A model generated the notes under the pieces. The model was not told where the DNA came from and did no database searches. It saw only the letters and a list, made by a program, of their open reading frames with translations. A program made the translations under genes and the position numbers. Below are positions 9,681 to 19,489 of a stretch of DNA of 64,000 nt, piece by piece; position 1 is the first letter of the stretch, and each line of letters opens with the position of its first letter. The stretch comes from Monodelphis domestica. Taxonomy: Eukaryota > Chordata > Mammalia > Didelphimorphia > Didelphidae. The stretch lies in assembly GCF_027887165.1 (NCBI RefSeq), contig NC_077227.1, forward strand, positions 87,049,735 to 87,113,734, given 5' to 3'.

Positions 9681-11325
9681 TGTGGAAAGGAAAACTGAAG
9701 CAAGTTTTGGACTTTCTGCCAATTAGGTGGAACAAGCTGCAGTTGGAATGTTAGAGAGAAGATATCAACAAGAATGATAGTTGGTGGGTGGAGGGGCAAC
9801 TGGGAGTGGCAGTTGGTCTCCTGACACACTCTCTTCCTGGCCCTCAGACTGGAAGGAGCCTCTCTCCCTATCCCAGGATAGAAGTGCTTCTATTCCTGAT
9901 TTTCCCACCTGTGTGCTCTACCTGGATTCCTGTGATCATGTAATCGAACAGAAAGACTTAAGGGAAGCAGTTTGAACTGTAATGCTGGTCTTTACAGGCG
10001 TCAACCCAAAGAGACAGGTCCGACTAGCTCTGAAAGTCAGAACTTTTCTTCCTCCTGCTGTCTATTGCTAAGAATTTGAATTTAAGAAAACTAGCACAGA
10101 TTAGCATAGACAGGAACAAAAGAAACCCTCCACCAGCCTGTGAGGCCTGGCCTCAGTTTAAAAGCTGAGAGAGACTCAAACCTCATTTAGGGAATCATTC
10201 TTCCCTCTTCGCTGGTATCTCCCCAATCCAAACTTGTGGTTTTTTTTTTTTAAACATTATTTTATTTGGTCATTTTTACACATTATTCATTGGAAACAAA
10301 GATAATTTTCTTTTCCTCTCCCCCTCCTACCATCCCTCCCATAGCTGACACACGATTTTATAAATTTGAGTAATTAGACCTTTGTCAGAGGTTTTTGTTA
10401 TGAAGATTGTTTCCCAATTTGTTGCTTCCCTTCTCATTTTGATTACATTGGTTTTGTTTGTACAAAAACTTTTTAATTTGAAGTAATCAAAATTGTTTAT
10501 TTTACATTTTGTGACACTTTCTATGTCTTGCTTGGTTTTAAAATCTTTCCTTTCCCACAAGTCTGACATGTATACTATTCTGTGCTCACCTAATTTACTT
10601 ATAGTTTCCTTCTTTATGTTCAAGTCATTCACCCATTCTGAGTTTATCTTGGTGTAGGATGTGAGGTGTTGATCCAAACCTAATCTCTCCCACACTGTCT
10701 TCTAGTTTTCCCAGCAGTTTTTGTCAAATAGTGGGTTTTTGTCCCAGAAGCTGGGGTCTTTGGGTTTGTCATATACTGTCTTGCTGAGGTCACTTACCCC
10801 AAGTCTATTCCACTGATCCTCCTTTCTGTCTCTTAGCCAGACCCAAATTGTTTTGATGACCGCTGCTTTATAATAGAGTTTGAGATCTGGTACTGCAAGG
10901 CCACCTTCCTTTGTATTTTTTTCAAACTTGTTATTAAAATGTATTTTTATTTGAAAATTGCAGTCCGATAAGAGGATTAACATTTCAGGGGACATAGAGG
11001 GAGCTGAAACTCAGGACAGCCATTTAACTATAAATGGTCCTTATTGGATCCTTGCTGGGTGACCTAGGTCTGGGAGAGGCTTGTCCCTCAGGAAAGTCTG
11101 GGCCTACCTGCTCTAGGGTATCTTCAACATCAATCCATAGAGAAGACATCCCCTCAGGCTATCATAAGTGGCCCATTTCTTGGGAAACCCAATTTTCAAA
11201 GATAGCCTCTCAGCAGTGGTATCTCCTTTTACCTCACCAGCAGCCATATTCCCTCTCTCCCTTCAACTCCATTCCCTGTTACAAAACCTTCCATATCCCA
11301 ACACATTTTCCCTATAAATATTACA
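9681..11325. mobile_element. LTR element (probable solo LTR) inside L2
   Basis: Begins TGTGGAAAGG and ends ATATTACA, giving TG...CA termini flanked by a 4-bp duplication (CTAT left, CTAA right) that restores the L2 sequence. Without the nested L1 (10238-10931) it is about 950 bp, which suits a single long LTR; no coding remains of a retrovirus are visible. Orientation is uncertain: plus strand has TTTAAAA near 10157 and ATTAAA across the L1 site, minus strand has AATAAA near 10945. Fossil, younger than L2 and older than the L1 within it. Confidence 0.6.
10238..10922 (-). mobile_element. 5'-truncated L1 LINE, ORF2 C-terminal region
   Basis: Minus-strand frames at 10702-10995 and 10327-10695 encode the L1 ORF2 C-terminal part, including [27 protein letters not shown] and WERLGLDQHLT. 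A poly-A tract (T-run in plus) lies at about 10239-10252. The perfect 9-bp duplication CAAACTTGT at 10229-10237 and 10923-10931 marks a target-primed insertion. The ORF2 reading stops early and joins a short tail (10253-10345: 'tttggtcatttttacacatt') that differs from the 3' UTRs of the other L1 copies here. Confidence 0.9.
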
Positions 11326-11454
11326 CTAAGTGCTAGGTTGATACTCTGCTAAGAATTGAGAGCACAAAGAATGACAAAAGATTATCTCTTTACTTCTTTA
11401 GTCCATAAGAATGGAGGAAGTGAAATATTATAATGAATGATTGTTATCGTTATT

Positions 11455-11645
11455 ACCCAATTACATATAGTATTATACAACAGTAATGTCATTGGATCCT
11501 CACAACAATCCTATCAGATAGGTGTTACCAAGAATCGTTATTTCTATTTTTCAAATGAGGAAACTAAGCCTTTGAGAAATGAAGTGACTTATCCAAGATC
11601 ACACTGTATTAGTCATTGATCTCAGGCTGTTTACCTCTAAGAGTA
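11455..11645 (-). mobile_element. MIR/MAR1-type SINE
   Basis: Antisense order: 'ggatcctcacaacaatccta', 'ttcaaatgaggaaactaagc', 'gaagtgacttatccaagatc', 'ctcaggctgtttacctc'. Typical of an old minus-strand CORE-SINE. Confidence 0.75.
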
Positions 11646-11714
11646 GTTCTTTTTCCATTATAGCAGGTAGGCAGGAAAGATGAAATTGATGCCTAAGAAA
11701 ATCTACAGCTTGTT

Positions 11715-11925
11715 TCAGAGCCATGTAGACTAATGGAAAACAGAGTAGACCTTTAGTGAGAGGACCTGGGTTTGAGACCCTGGTTCTACTAAATATTATT
11801 GATGTGACCTTGGCAAAATTAGTTACTCTCTCTGTTCTTCAGTTTTCCCATTTGTCAAATGACTTGAGTTGAAGTAGATGGTCTCTAAGATTCTTTTTGG
11901 TCTTGAACACTTTGTTTCTTATCTC
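11715..11925 (+). mobile_element. MIR-type SINE
   Basis: Sense order: 'agccatgtagactaatggaa', 'ggacctgggtttgagacc', 'tgatgtgaccttggcaaaat', 'tcagttttcccatttgtcaa', then 'ggtctctaagattctttttg'. A nearly full MIR-like copy. Confidence 0.75.
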
Positions 11926-12089
11926 AGAAGACCAAAGTCATCAATGTTCCTAGTCTGGAGTCCTTTGAGCATTTTTCCCTGAAGGTTTGTTGTTATAGAT
12001 AGCCCCTGGACTCAAGGTAGACCACATGCTTAGGCAGAGTTGGTTTCCTATGGACTGTAATGATAGCTTCTAAAAAGGTTCCTCTAGAC

Positions 12090-12483
12090 CAATGATGGCA
12101 AATTTTTAGAGACCATGTACAAGCTTTTCCCCCTCCCCCCCAACATAATGGAGGGAAAAAATACTCCTATTGGGTTGTTGGATAGAGGAGTAGTTTAAGG
12201 AAGAGGGGGGGAGGAGTGGACCGAAATCTCTGCTCCCCTCCAGCTTTGCCATCTGTGAGCTCCCTACCTTACCCTCCATGGATTTCCATTGGACTTCTGG
12301 GCAGAGGGGTGGGTGAAGTGAAAAAAATGTCATCAGGCACAGTGGAGAGGGGGAAGGGAAGCAGCTCCTCCTGAGTCCCTCTGCCTTTCTAGTAATGAAC
12401 TCTGGGGGAAGGGGTGGCATGTGCATACAGAGAGCACTCTTAGTGTCATCTTTGGCATGTGTGCCATAGGTTTGCCATCAAGG
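12090..12483. mobile_element. Nonautonomous hAT-like element with inverted ends
   Basis: The left end CAATGATGGCAAA (12090) and right end TTTGCCATCAAGG (to 12483) are inverted repeats. The right end continues inward as GGCATGTGTGCCATAGG, a motif typical of hAT-type elements. The 8 bp on each side, CTCTAGAC (12082-12089) and TTCTAGAC (12484-12491), match at 7 of 8 positions, as expected of a hAT target duplication. The 394-bp body is G/A-rich and too short for a transposase. The 106-codon minus-strand frame inside it is not a gene. Confidence 0.75.
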
Positions 12484-12549
12484 TTCTAGACCCTCCTTGC
12501 TGTATTATTAACTCCACTTACAAGAAAAAAGCATGAAATTCCATGGTGT

Positions 12550-12573
12550 TTGTGTGTGTGTGTGTGTGTGTGT
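12550..12573. repeat. (TG)n microsatellite
   Basis: About twelve uninterrupted TG repeats. Confidence 0.95.
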
Positions 12574-12614
12574 ATGAGAATAGTGGTGATCTGTCCTGTT
12601 ATTTCCTTGTATCT

Positions 12615-12795
12615 AATAAAGTCACAGAAGTCTTCTAATCCAAACTCCTCATTTTAAGATAGGAAAACTGAGCCCCAAAGAAGGCAAATGACTTAAGATG
12701 GAAGAAGTAATGGATTTAAACCAGTCTTCTGTCATTTGAATTTCATAGCCTATGTTCTTATTGCACCATGATGCTACATAGGAAAAGCATAGTAG
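12615..12795 (-). mobile_element. MIR-type SINE
   Basis: Antisense order: 'cacagaagtcttctaatcc', 'aaactcctcattttaagata', 'gaaaactgagccccaaagaa', 'ggcaaatgacttaagatgg', and a head side 'ttcttattgcaccatgatg'. Heavily diverged. Confidence 0.65.
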
Positions 12796-12958
12796 GGAAA
12801 ACTGTAACTGTAGATAGGCAACTCTTTTTGCAATGTATAATCTTAAAGGGTTGTCTAGAGCCCTCAAATTTTAATTAAAGCACTCAACCCATAAAATGAA
12901 TATAAAAGATAGAATTTGAACACTGAACTTCCTGATACAGAGGCTGGTTCTTTGCTCC

Positions 12959-12988
12959 CTTTAAGAGATGGTTTTTCATCTCTTAAAG
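12959..12988. repeat. Perfect 12-bp hairpin
   Basis: CTTTAAGAGATG (12959-12970), a 6-base loop GTTTTT, then CATCTCTTAAAG (12977-12988): a perfect short stem-loop. No T-run or gene context makes it a terminator; probably structural chance or a replication-template event. Confidence 0.9.
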
Positions 12989-13084
12989 TTTAGAGTTCTG
13001 TGAAGTTAAGATTATCCCAGAAGGAGTAATATTTCTATTATCAATTATAACTGAGTCTTGAATAAGCTTCAAATCCTTTAAGAA

Positions 13085-13365
13085 ACTATTTTAATAAGAG
13101 TTTAATTCAATAAATATTCATCAAGTTATTGATCATATACAAAGCTCACTGTAAGCTAGTTCAGGTGATATAAAGAAAAATAAAATATCTTCTTTGCTCT
13201 CAAAGAACTTATAGTTTAGTAGGGAGTTAGGTGGCATATTAACTAGAATACCTGATTCAGCATCAGGAAGACTTGGGTTCCAATACTACTTGTTTTGAGG
13301 GTTAGTAAGCCAATGAAGCATTTATTAAATGCCTACTATGGGCTTGACACTGCACAAATCAAATA
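13085..13365. mobile_element. L2 3'-end fragments flanking a SINE head
   Basis: 13085-13222 is antisense L2 ('aattcaataaatattcatc', 'tttgctctcaaagaacttat'). 13225-13300 is a plus-strand tRNA-like SINE head ('aggtggcatattaactagaa', 'catcaggaagacttgggttc'). 13308-13365 is a second antisense L2 tail ('aagcatttattaaatgcctac'). Confidence 0.6.
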
Positions 13366-14414
13366 ACGTGAATTTTCAAATGAAATACCATATAAAGCAC
13401 CTACAACTACTACATAAATGCTAACTATATTAATTATTTTTAGGGGATTTTTCTTTAATACTTTGGCATTTCAAAGGATCTATGAGTTCATCTCCTGGCA
13501 AGGTGTAGATCATCCACACCTTCTTACAATCTGATTCTTGCCATTGTCTTCTCATAAATTGTCTGCTCACTATGGACCATCTTCCAGGCTATTGTCATTT
13601 CATAGGCACTTATATAGTACCCTGGCAGTCCATTTATTATCTCTTGCTCTCCTGAAGGGACTGGCTCACTCTTTTGTGGATATCTCTGTCCACCATGTGG
13701 ACATTTCACTTAAAAAACTTTATAAAGTTTATTGTCCATTGGGTAAACTCCTGTTTTGATTCCTCAGAGATGTGTTATTTCAGAATTCACTGAATAGCAT
13801 TGCTGGAAGAATATTGATGTTAATAAAGATAGGATGTTGATTCATAAAGAGTCTCGAGGTTTGAGAAAGGATTGTTCAATTTTCCCAAATGTAACCTAGC
13901 CTTTTCTCCTTTCTTCTCAGTTCTGACCCCAATTTGTTGCCCTTCTGTGGTATTTGTCCAAGATAAATATATTACTAGGTCAACTTCAAGGGTCATCTAT
14001 CTAATTATATATCATATTATAGACAATGAAGATTCTCCAACTACTTGATTTTTATTGTACAGATAGTTAAGTTGAATAGATCTCATTTAGGGAACCTTAA
14101 TTTCCAAGTCTTGATGACATCAGCACAATACCATCTATTAGGATTAGCTTCTGAAGGTCTCTCTGTATTAAGTCCATCTTTTATTTAGTTTGTATATTAG
14201 GTACGTTCCACAATAAAGTTAAACACTTCTAACCATTATGGCTCTAAATTTTGTGCCTCCATTGGTATTAATAATGAGAAAATCATTATAGTTATCTCGA
14301 TCAATCAAGGAATTTTGCATCAGTTTAAGATATTATGGGAGACACCTTTGCCATAGGATGGGACTTTAAGAATATTTTTTCTCCTACTAAATAACAATTA
14401 GAAAAGCCTTTACT
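13366..14414. other. Unassigned AT-rich sequence
   Basis: Probably ancient repeat debris (13860-14330 has a LINE-like texture, e.g. 'attactaggtcaacttcaag'), but no family could be assigned. Frames of 61-73 codons on both strands near 13524-13759 show no recognisable product. Confidence 0.3.
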
Positions 14415-14555
14415 GTCTTGAGAATTTGTGAAGTACTTTGGACACATTATGTCATTTGATCATCACAACTCTTTGAGGCATGTGCTATTATTATCCTCAT
14501 TTTACAGATGAGGAAACTGAGGCCAAAAGAGGACAAGTGACCTGCTATTTGTTAG
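14415..14555 (-). mobile_element. MIR/MAR1-type SINE
   Basis: Antisense order: 'gtgaagtactttggacac', 'tcatttgatcatcacaactc', 'cattttacagatgaggaaac', 'tgaggccaaaagaggacaag'. Well-preserved core. Confidence 0.8.
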
Positions 14556-14639
14556 TTCATCTTATTTCTTCTGTACTAGATTCTTTGCTTTTAAATAAGA
14601 AAATAAATTTCAAATTTGAATTCAAAACTTCAATAGAAT

Positions 14640-14830
14640 GGATACAGAGTGCTATGCTCATTTGAGGAAGGGAAAGGGAATCAGGAAAGACTTCATGGGA
14701 GAATTGGCTTTTCAGCCACATCTTGATGAATTGGTAGGACTTAAACAGATGGAGGGAGGACATAGAAGCCACAGAAAGTGGTCAGAGTCATGGAGGTAGG
14801 AAACCATGGGTTCTGTTAGGAAAATAAGAA
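14640..14830 (-). mobile_element. L2 LINE internal/3' fragment
   Basis: Antisense L2-like text: 'gggaatcaggaaagacttca', 'cttttcagccacatcttgat', 'gacttaaacagatggaggg', paralleling the usual antisense L2 'aggaagccttcctggagg ... gagctgagccttgaagg'. Low similarity. Confidence 0.45.
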
Positions 14831-15504
14831 GTAGAAGGATCCATGAAGAGGAACAGTGAGAGAATTTAAATGACCTTAAAAGTCAGATGAAGGAGTTTTT
14901 GTACGAGGACACTGGGGAATTAATTCTAAAAGATGTAGGGAAACTGTAAAAGGGAGATGGAAGTTGGGGAAATTGACTTCATAATATGCCCAAAGTAGGG
15001 GCAAGCTAAATTGATATAACCTTGACTCTTGAAAGTTCTGTTTTTTACATATATGTGAGACTGCCAACACTCATATTTACACTGAACCTAATTTGAAAGA
15101 TTATCCCACAGACTACTCATTACCTGATCCCTCCCCATTCCATCCTGTTAACAGTCTCTTGTGCTCAGGGACACCACATGTTTCAGGCTTATTCAAACAC
15201 TAATACTGAGGAATTTGCTTTTGGAAATAATTTTATCTTTGTTGGCTTTGAGACTAGAACCCTCCAGCCATAGGACCAAACTGGAATCAATGTGAATTAA
15301 TAGATATATAATAACATCATACATGGAAAACTGACTACTATGATAAAGCTGAGTCAAATGTCAAATGCTATTGTTGCAAGAGAGGGGAAAAGAGAACTCC
15401 CAAAGCTAAGATGATATTTGCTAGAATTTTTGAGCACCTCTAAAAAGTGTTTGTTATAAATAGGGCAATGTCTTTTGTTATAACATTACTGTCAATTTCA
15501 CAAT
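14831..15504. other. Unassigned sequence
   Basis: No repeat or gene recognised with confidence. Confidence 0.3.
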
Positions 15505-15612
15505 GCTCTCTCCTCCTCCTTTTTCTCCTCCTTCCCCTTTCCTTCTTCTAGTCCTCTCCTCCTCCTTCTGCTCTTCTTTCTGCTCCTCCTCCTTCTTCTC
15601 TTCCTCCTCCTG
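15505..15612. repeat. CT/TCC-rich polypyrimidine tract
   Basis: Runs of CTCC, TTCTTC and CTCCTCC over about 110 bases. The 60-codon plus-strand frame here is a low-complexity artefact (Ser/Pro/Phe only). Confidence 0.9.
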
Positions 15613-15762
15613 TCAAATATCTGCATTATCAAATCTTCCTCTATGTCCAATATCCAGAATTTGTAGGCAGACTTTTCTTCTTTAAAATGTCTCCTATTGT
15701 GGATTCATCTTGCTCTCCTCCCTTTCAAAGCCTCCTCTTAGATCATTGAAATTTGAAAGGGT

Positions 15763-15815
<53 letters not shown>
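15763..15815. repeat. (TATC)n tetranucleotide microsatellite
   Basis: About thirteen nearly perfect TATC units. Its purity against an old background suggests active length change. Confidence 0.97.
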
Positions 15816-16284
15816 ATTATGTATGTATATAACATATATGCACACAAATACATACACACAGCATTAGTTACTGATAAAATATTCATGTATTCTCAGGGTC
15901 ATCTAACATTTTAACAAGGAGTTGTTGACTTAAATCTAAAGAATGAAGCTGTAATGGCAGAATTTCAGATATCAGTAGCAGAAATCACCTTCTCAACACT
16001 CTTCAGGTGGCATTCTATTCCCTCCTTGTATATGCATAATGATAACCCTAGAAGAACAACTAGAGTATGTATTGTACCTGTCTGGGCATTGTTGGGAAAA
16101 TGTGGATTTACTATTATAGCTGCTCATCTCCAAGAGGCCTGAGAAAAATATTAATGAACCCTTTAGGCAATAAACTCTGCAGAGGCAGAGGGCAAAAGCA
16201 CCTTCTATTTAATTCCAAAGAGCTTAGAAGGAGACTTAAGGATAAATCTGAATTTTGAAGCCCAGAAAATGGTACAAATTGACT
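15816..16284. other. Unassigned sequence
   Basis: Short TA/CA-rich stretch at 15816-15862, then apparently unique sequence. Overlapping 62- and 63-codon plus frames near 15954-16258 show no known protein. Confidence 0.3.
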
Positions 16285-16410
16285 GAGACTTTTTCATTGA
16301 CTATAAGCCCCTTGAGGGCAGGAATTATTTAATTTACTGCTGTGTATTTTTAGTGCCTAGCACAATGGCTGGCAGTTAGGAGGCACTTAATAAATTATGG
16401 TTCAATTTAA
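16285..16410 (+). mobile_element. L2 LINE 3' end
   Basis: 'ataagccccttgagggcagg', 'agtgcctagcacaatggctgg', 'aggcacttaataaattatgg': the canonical L2 3' terminal sequence. Confidence 0.85.
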
Positions 16411-16454
16411 TTGAAAAGTGTGGAGGGCATTTCCAACTACATTCTATAATAGTT

Positions 16455-16735
16455 ACATAGGCAGTGAGGTGACCCAGCAGATAGAATGACATGCCTGGAG
16501 TCAGTAAGACTTGAATTCAAGTTCAGCTTCAGTTACTTATTAACTGTGTGATCTTGAGCAAATCACTAACTCTTTAATATCAGCCTCATTTTCCTAAACT
16601 GTAAAATGGAGTAAAAAATAGCACTTATTTCCAAGGCTACTATAAGGATAAATGAAGCATTGCTTGTCAAGTGGTTAGCACAGTGCCTCACATATGGTAA
16701 GTTTTAAGAAATACTTGTTTCCTTCCCTCCTTCCT
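16455..16735 (+). mobile_element. MAR1/MIR-type SINE, nearly complete
   Basis: Head 'ggcagtgaggtgacccagca', 'ctggagtcagtaagacttga', core 'actgtgtgatcttgagcaaa', 'tcattttcctaaactgtaaa', tail 'agcacagtgcctcacatatg'. All parts of a CORE-SINE are in order. Confidence 0.85.
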
Positions 16736-16739
16736 GCAT

Positions 16740-17136
16740 GTCTTCCTTCTTTCCCAATTGGCCTTCTTTCTTTTCTTCATATACTGAGGCACTCTATTTA
16801 CTGTCTCCATGACTTTGTCCTGGCCACCCTCCATGACTGGAAAGCACCACCTACTATCTCACAGAATCCCATACTGCCTTTCAGCTGCTTCTTAAACACC
16901 ACCTTCTAATTGAAACCCTTCTTGATGCCTCCAATCACTAGTGCCCTCCCTCCATAATCACTTTGTATGCATTCATATTTAATCATAGTCACTAATTCCA
17001 TATGTACTCATAGAGAAACATATTTTCTCCCATATAAGTTTCTTGAAAATAGAGATTATTCCATTTCTTTGATGATTGTATCTCCAGTATATAGCTCAGT
17101 ATGTGTAGCACATATAGTAGGGACCAAATGAATGTT
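16740..17136 (+). mobile_element. L2 LINE 3' region
   Basis: 'ttgtcctggccaccctccat', 'ttcttaaacaccaccttct', 'gatgcctccaatcactagtg', 'ctttgtatgcattcatattt', then 'tatctccagtatatagctc' and 'accaaatgaatg' at the end. A long stretch of the L2 3' end in the expected order. Confidence 0.8.
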
Positions 17137-17410
17137 GTTAAGCACTTATTGATCACCAACTGTGCGTAAACCAGTGTATAATTTTCATAAGGTAAGGTCT
17201 TTTCCTTCCTTGAGTCTTTCGGGACTTTATGATGTTTATACAAATAAGCATTACATAAAGTAACACATGATAAATCTATTAGTGCAAGTGAAGGTATGAC
17301 ACTCCAAGGGATAAAAATCATTACCAACTGGGACTATGAGAGAAAACTTCCTAAAAGAGGTGGTTTTAGAGGAATTTAACAGGCAGAGAGAGTAGGAAAC
17401 TTAAGAGTTT
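17137..17410 (-). mobile_element. L2 LINE 3' region, opposite orientation
   Basis: 'gttaagcacttattgatcac', 'ttccttccttgagtctttc', and later 'aacttcctaaaagaggtgg' read as antisense L2. It abuts the preceding sense L2, so the two 3' ends meet tail to tail. Inference from motif order; moderately diverged. Confidence 0.55.
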
Positions 17411-18239
17411 GGCAAGAAAAGGAATACAGGGTAATGGAACCAATAGAGTCACTTCTAACATGGTTGCTGGTGGCTTCTTTCTCATCTCTTGGCTGTTGGA
17501 AAAGCCAAATGGCAGGAGCATCAAGCTTTCTTCTAGTAGACTTGCTCTTAAGCTTCCAACTGATTTTTGGAATAAATTCCTCAGCACTGAAGTAAGCTAT
17601 CTCCTTCATCTCTTCCTGCCCAGGGCCTTGGCTATGGGATAATATATTCTCTTAGAACAAATGGGGAAAGAGAAGGTAGCACCTAATCCTTCTAAATGGC
17701 TATTGAATGTCCTCAAGGGTTGGAGTACCTTGTACAAAATAGCTCTGGCTAGAGGGCCTGTCAGGAAAATGGAGAAAAAAATCCAGGTGAACCCCTGCAT
17801 TTTCTCTAAGCCAAGTTCACCTCCCCCAGTTTTTATTACAGACCAATTAAACCTTCCTATTGTAGCCATTCAGGAAGGCTGATTTGTTCTCAGAAAGGTA
17901 CAATGTAAATGAATTTCAGAAATAAAAAGGATCTCTATTCTTTTAAGCCAGTTATATCCCCTAGAAAATATAGGCTAGGCTCAGCTTCCAACTGAGCTTC
18001 TTTTCACTGGGAACTTCATTCCTCAGTGTGTTTGCATATCTGTCAGCACCCAATTACAGGAATGAAGGCATTTCAGCACATTCAAACTTGCCCTGAGAGA
18101 ATACCTTGATCTCCACCTACCAGCTTACTCTCCTAGGACTTTAAAAATATGGAAATGACCTTGTGATATGTTGGCTAGAGGCAGAAATGTGATTCTTAGG
18201 GATAAGGGAGCCAAGTGGAGCCCATCAGCTACTCAAAGT
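17411..18239. other. Mostly unique sequence with a candidate conserved block
   Basis: No repeat recognised. Several 73- to 87-codon frames overlap on both strands at 17366-17882, but they shadow each other and none resembles a known protein. 18000-18130 ('tgtttgcatatctgtcagca', 'caattacaggaatgaagg') contains an octamer-like TTTGCATA and a TAATT core and is repeat-free. Confidence 0.4.
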
Positions 18240-18480
18240 CCATGACCTGAAGTGGGAAATTCAATAGTCCTAAAATCAGGAAACCTGAATTTAAGTTTCT
18301 CTGCTGAAACTTGCTATTTTTATTACTAGGGAAAATTTAGTCATCTGTGTGAGCCTCAGTTTCCTCATATTTACAAAGGGCAAAATACTATTTCATTGCC
18401 TGCTTTAAAGGATTACTGAGAGGATGGACATTTATAAAGCAGCCTGTGAATATTATTAATAATAATAACTTATCACTGCT
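18240..18480 (+). mobile_element. MIR/MAR1-type SINE
   Basis: 'aatcaggaaacctgaattta', 'gtgagcctcagtttcctcat', 'aaggattactgagaggatgg', and an ATT-rich tail at 18450-18470. Confidence 0.7.
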
Positions 18481-18518
18481 ACTTTCAGTAAGTAGGGGAA
18501 GAGTATGAATTCCCTGCC

Positions 18519-18612
18519 CCTCTCTCTTTCTTTCTCTCTCCTCTCTCTCACTCTCTCTGTGTTTCTTTCTCTCTCTCTGTGTCTCTCTCTCACTCTCTCT
18601 CTTTTCTCTCTG
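18519..18612. repeat. (CT)n-rich tract
   Basis: Interrupted CT and TTTCT repeats; the antisense 77-codon frame across it is low complexity. Confidence 0.95.
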
Positions 18613-18669
18613 TCCAAACACATTCTCTCAGAAGACTAGTTTCCTTCAATTGAAGAAATGCAAATGGTG

Positions 18670-18895
18670 AAACAAATAGTGTATTCACTAGACTTGTTAA
18701 ACTTGTAATTAGAAAAGACCTGGGTTCAAACCCCACTTATTACACCAGCTAAATATGTGAACAAACCTGGAATATAGTAAACATTTAACAAATATTTTAT
18801 GCATTTAAGACTTAGTATCAGTTTCTTCATCTGTATAATGGTGAAAATGGTGTCCAGACCACAGGATTGTATTATAGTAAAGTTTAAATGAGCAA
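18670..18895 (+). mobile_element. MIR-type SINE
   Basis: 'gaaaagacctgggttcaaac', 'atcagtttcttcatctgtat', and a degraded tail near 18880. Middle partly replaced by diverged sequence. Confidence 0.6.
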
Positions 18896-18984
18896 AAAAT
18901 AAAACTAGATCTGTGACTTCACTGGCATGGGGAACTTCCAGATGAAGGAATTTGTTTGGGCAATAATAAGACAGCACCTTCACT

Positions 18985-19105
18985 GCAATTTATAATCTTA
19001 AAGAATTGCCTAGGGCACTAAGAAGTTAGTGACTTGCTCAGTGTCACATAGTAGTATGTATCAGAAGTGAGATAAACTGAGAACTTCTTGGCTTTGAGAC
19101 CAGCT
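18985..19105 (-). mobile_element. SINE fragment
   Basis: 'gaagttagtgacttgctcag', 'tgtcacatagtagtatgtat' is the antisense CORE-SINE pattern. The preceding 'ataatcttaaagaattgcct' also occurs, slightly changed, at 12838-12857, so both sites carry the same repeat. Confidence 0.6.
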
Positions 19106-19147
19106 CAATAAAATAATCTATATAAAAGCACTATGCAAGTATCAGGT

Positions 19148-19412
19148 AGCTAGGTAGAAGCTAAGTGGTTCAGTGGATTAAGTGCGGGGCCTAAAGTCAG
19201 GAAGATCTGAGTTCAAATCCAGCCTCAGACACTTCCTAGCTGTGTGGCCCTGGGCACATCACTTAACCTCTGATTGCCTGATAAAAGTATTCACTGGAGA
19301 AGAGAATGGAAAATCTTTCCAGTACCTTTGCCAAGAAAAGTCCATGGAAAGCTAGGATCCATGGGGACACAAAGATTTGGACACAATGGAATAATAGAAT
19401 AACAACAATGGT
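19148..19412 (+). mobile_element. tRNA-derived SINE with RTE-type tail, full length
   Basis: Head 'gtagctaggtagaagctaag', 'tggttcagtggattaagtg', 'gagttcaaatccagcctcag'; middle 'gtgtggccctgggcacatc'; tail 'gaagagaatggaaaatc', 'ccagtacctttgccaagaaa', 'atttggacacaatgg', 'aataacaacaatgg'. The tail matches RTE-mobilised marsupial SINEs. Confidence 0.85.
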
Positions 19413-19489
19413 CAGTGATAACAAACTGAATTTTCTTCAAAAATCCAAGATAAATGATCCCCAAACAAATTATTTCTGTTTATGAACCA

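Larger units (their letters stand above)
9652..11425 (-). mobile_element. L2 LINE 3' end, broken by a 1.6-kb insertion
   Basis: The antisense L2 tail starts at about 9652 ('atttattaagctcctactat') and stops at 9680. It resumes at 11326 with 'ctaagtgctaggttgatactc', 'tgctaagaattgagagcac', continuing the antisense L2 order 'cctactatgtgccaggcactgtgctaag'. The CTAT/CTAA copies at 9677-9680 and 11326-11329 are the target duplication of the inserted LTR element. Confidence 0.75.

Noticed and set aside
10327-10995. 122- and 97-codon minus-strand frames with a clear protein signature
   Set aside because: They are L1 ORF2 C-terminal sequence from a 5'-truncated insertion, not a host gene.
12106-12426. 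106-codon minus-strand frame
   Set aside because: Lies wholly inside the 394-bp nonautonomous hAT-like element; Pro/Ser-rich from the C-rich strand.
16992-17327. 111-codon minus-strand frame
   Set aside because: Crosses two opposed L2 fragments and has no recognisable domain.
19148-19250. tRNA gene
   Set aside because: The tRNA-like boxes are part of a full SINE; no complete cloverleaf was seen here or in the other SINE heads.
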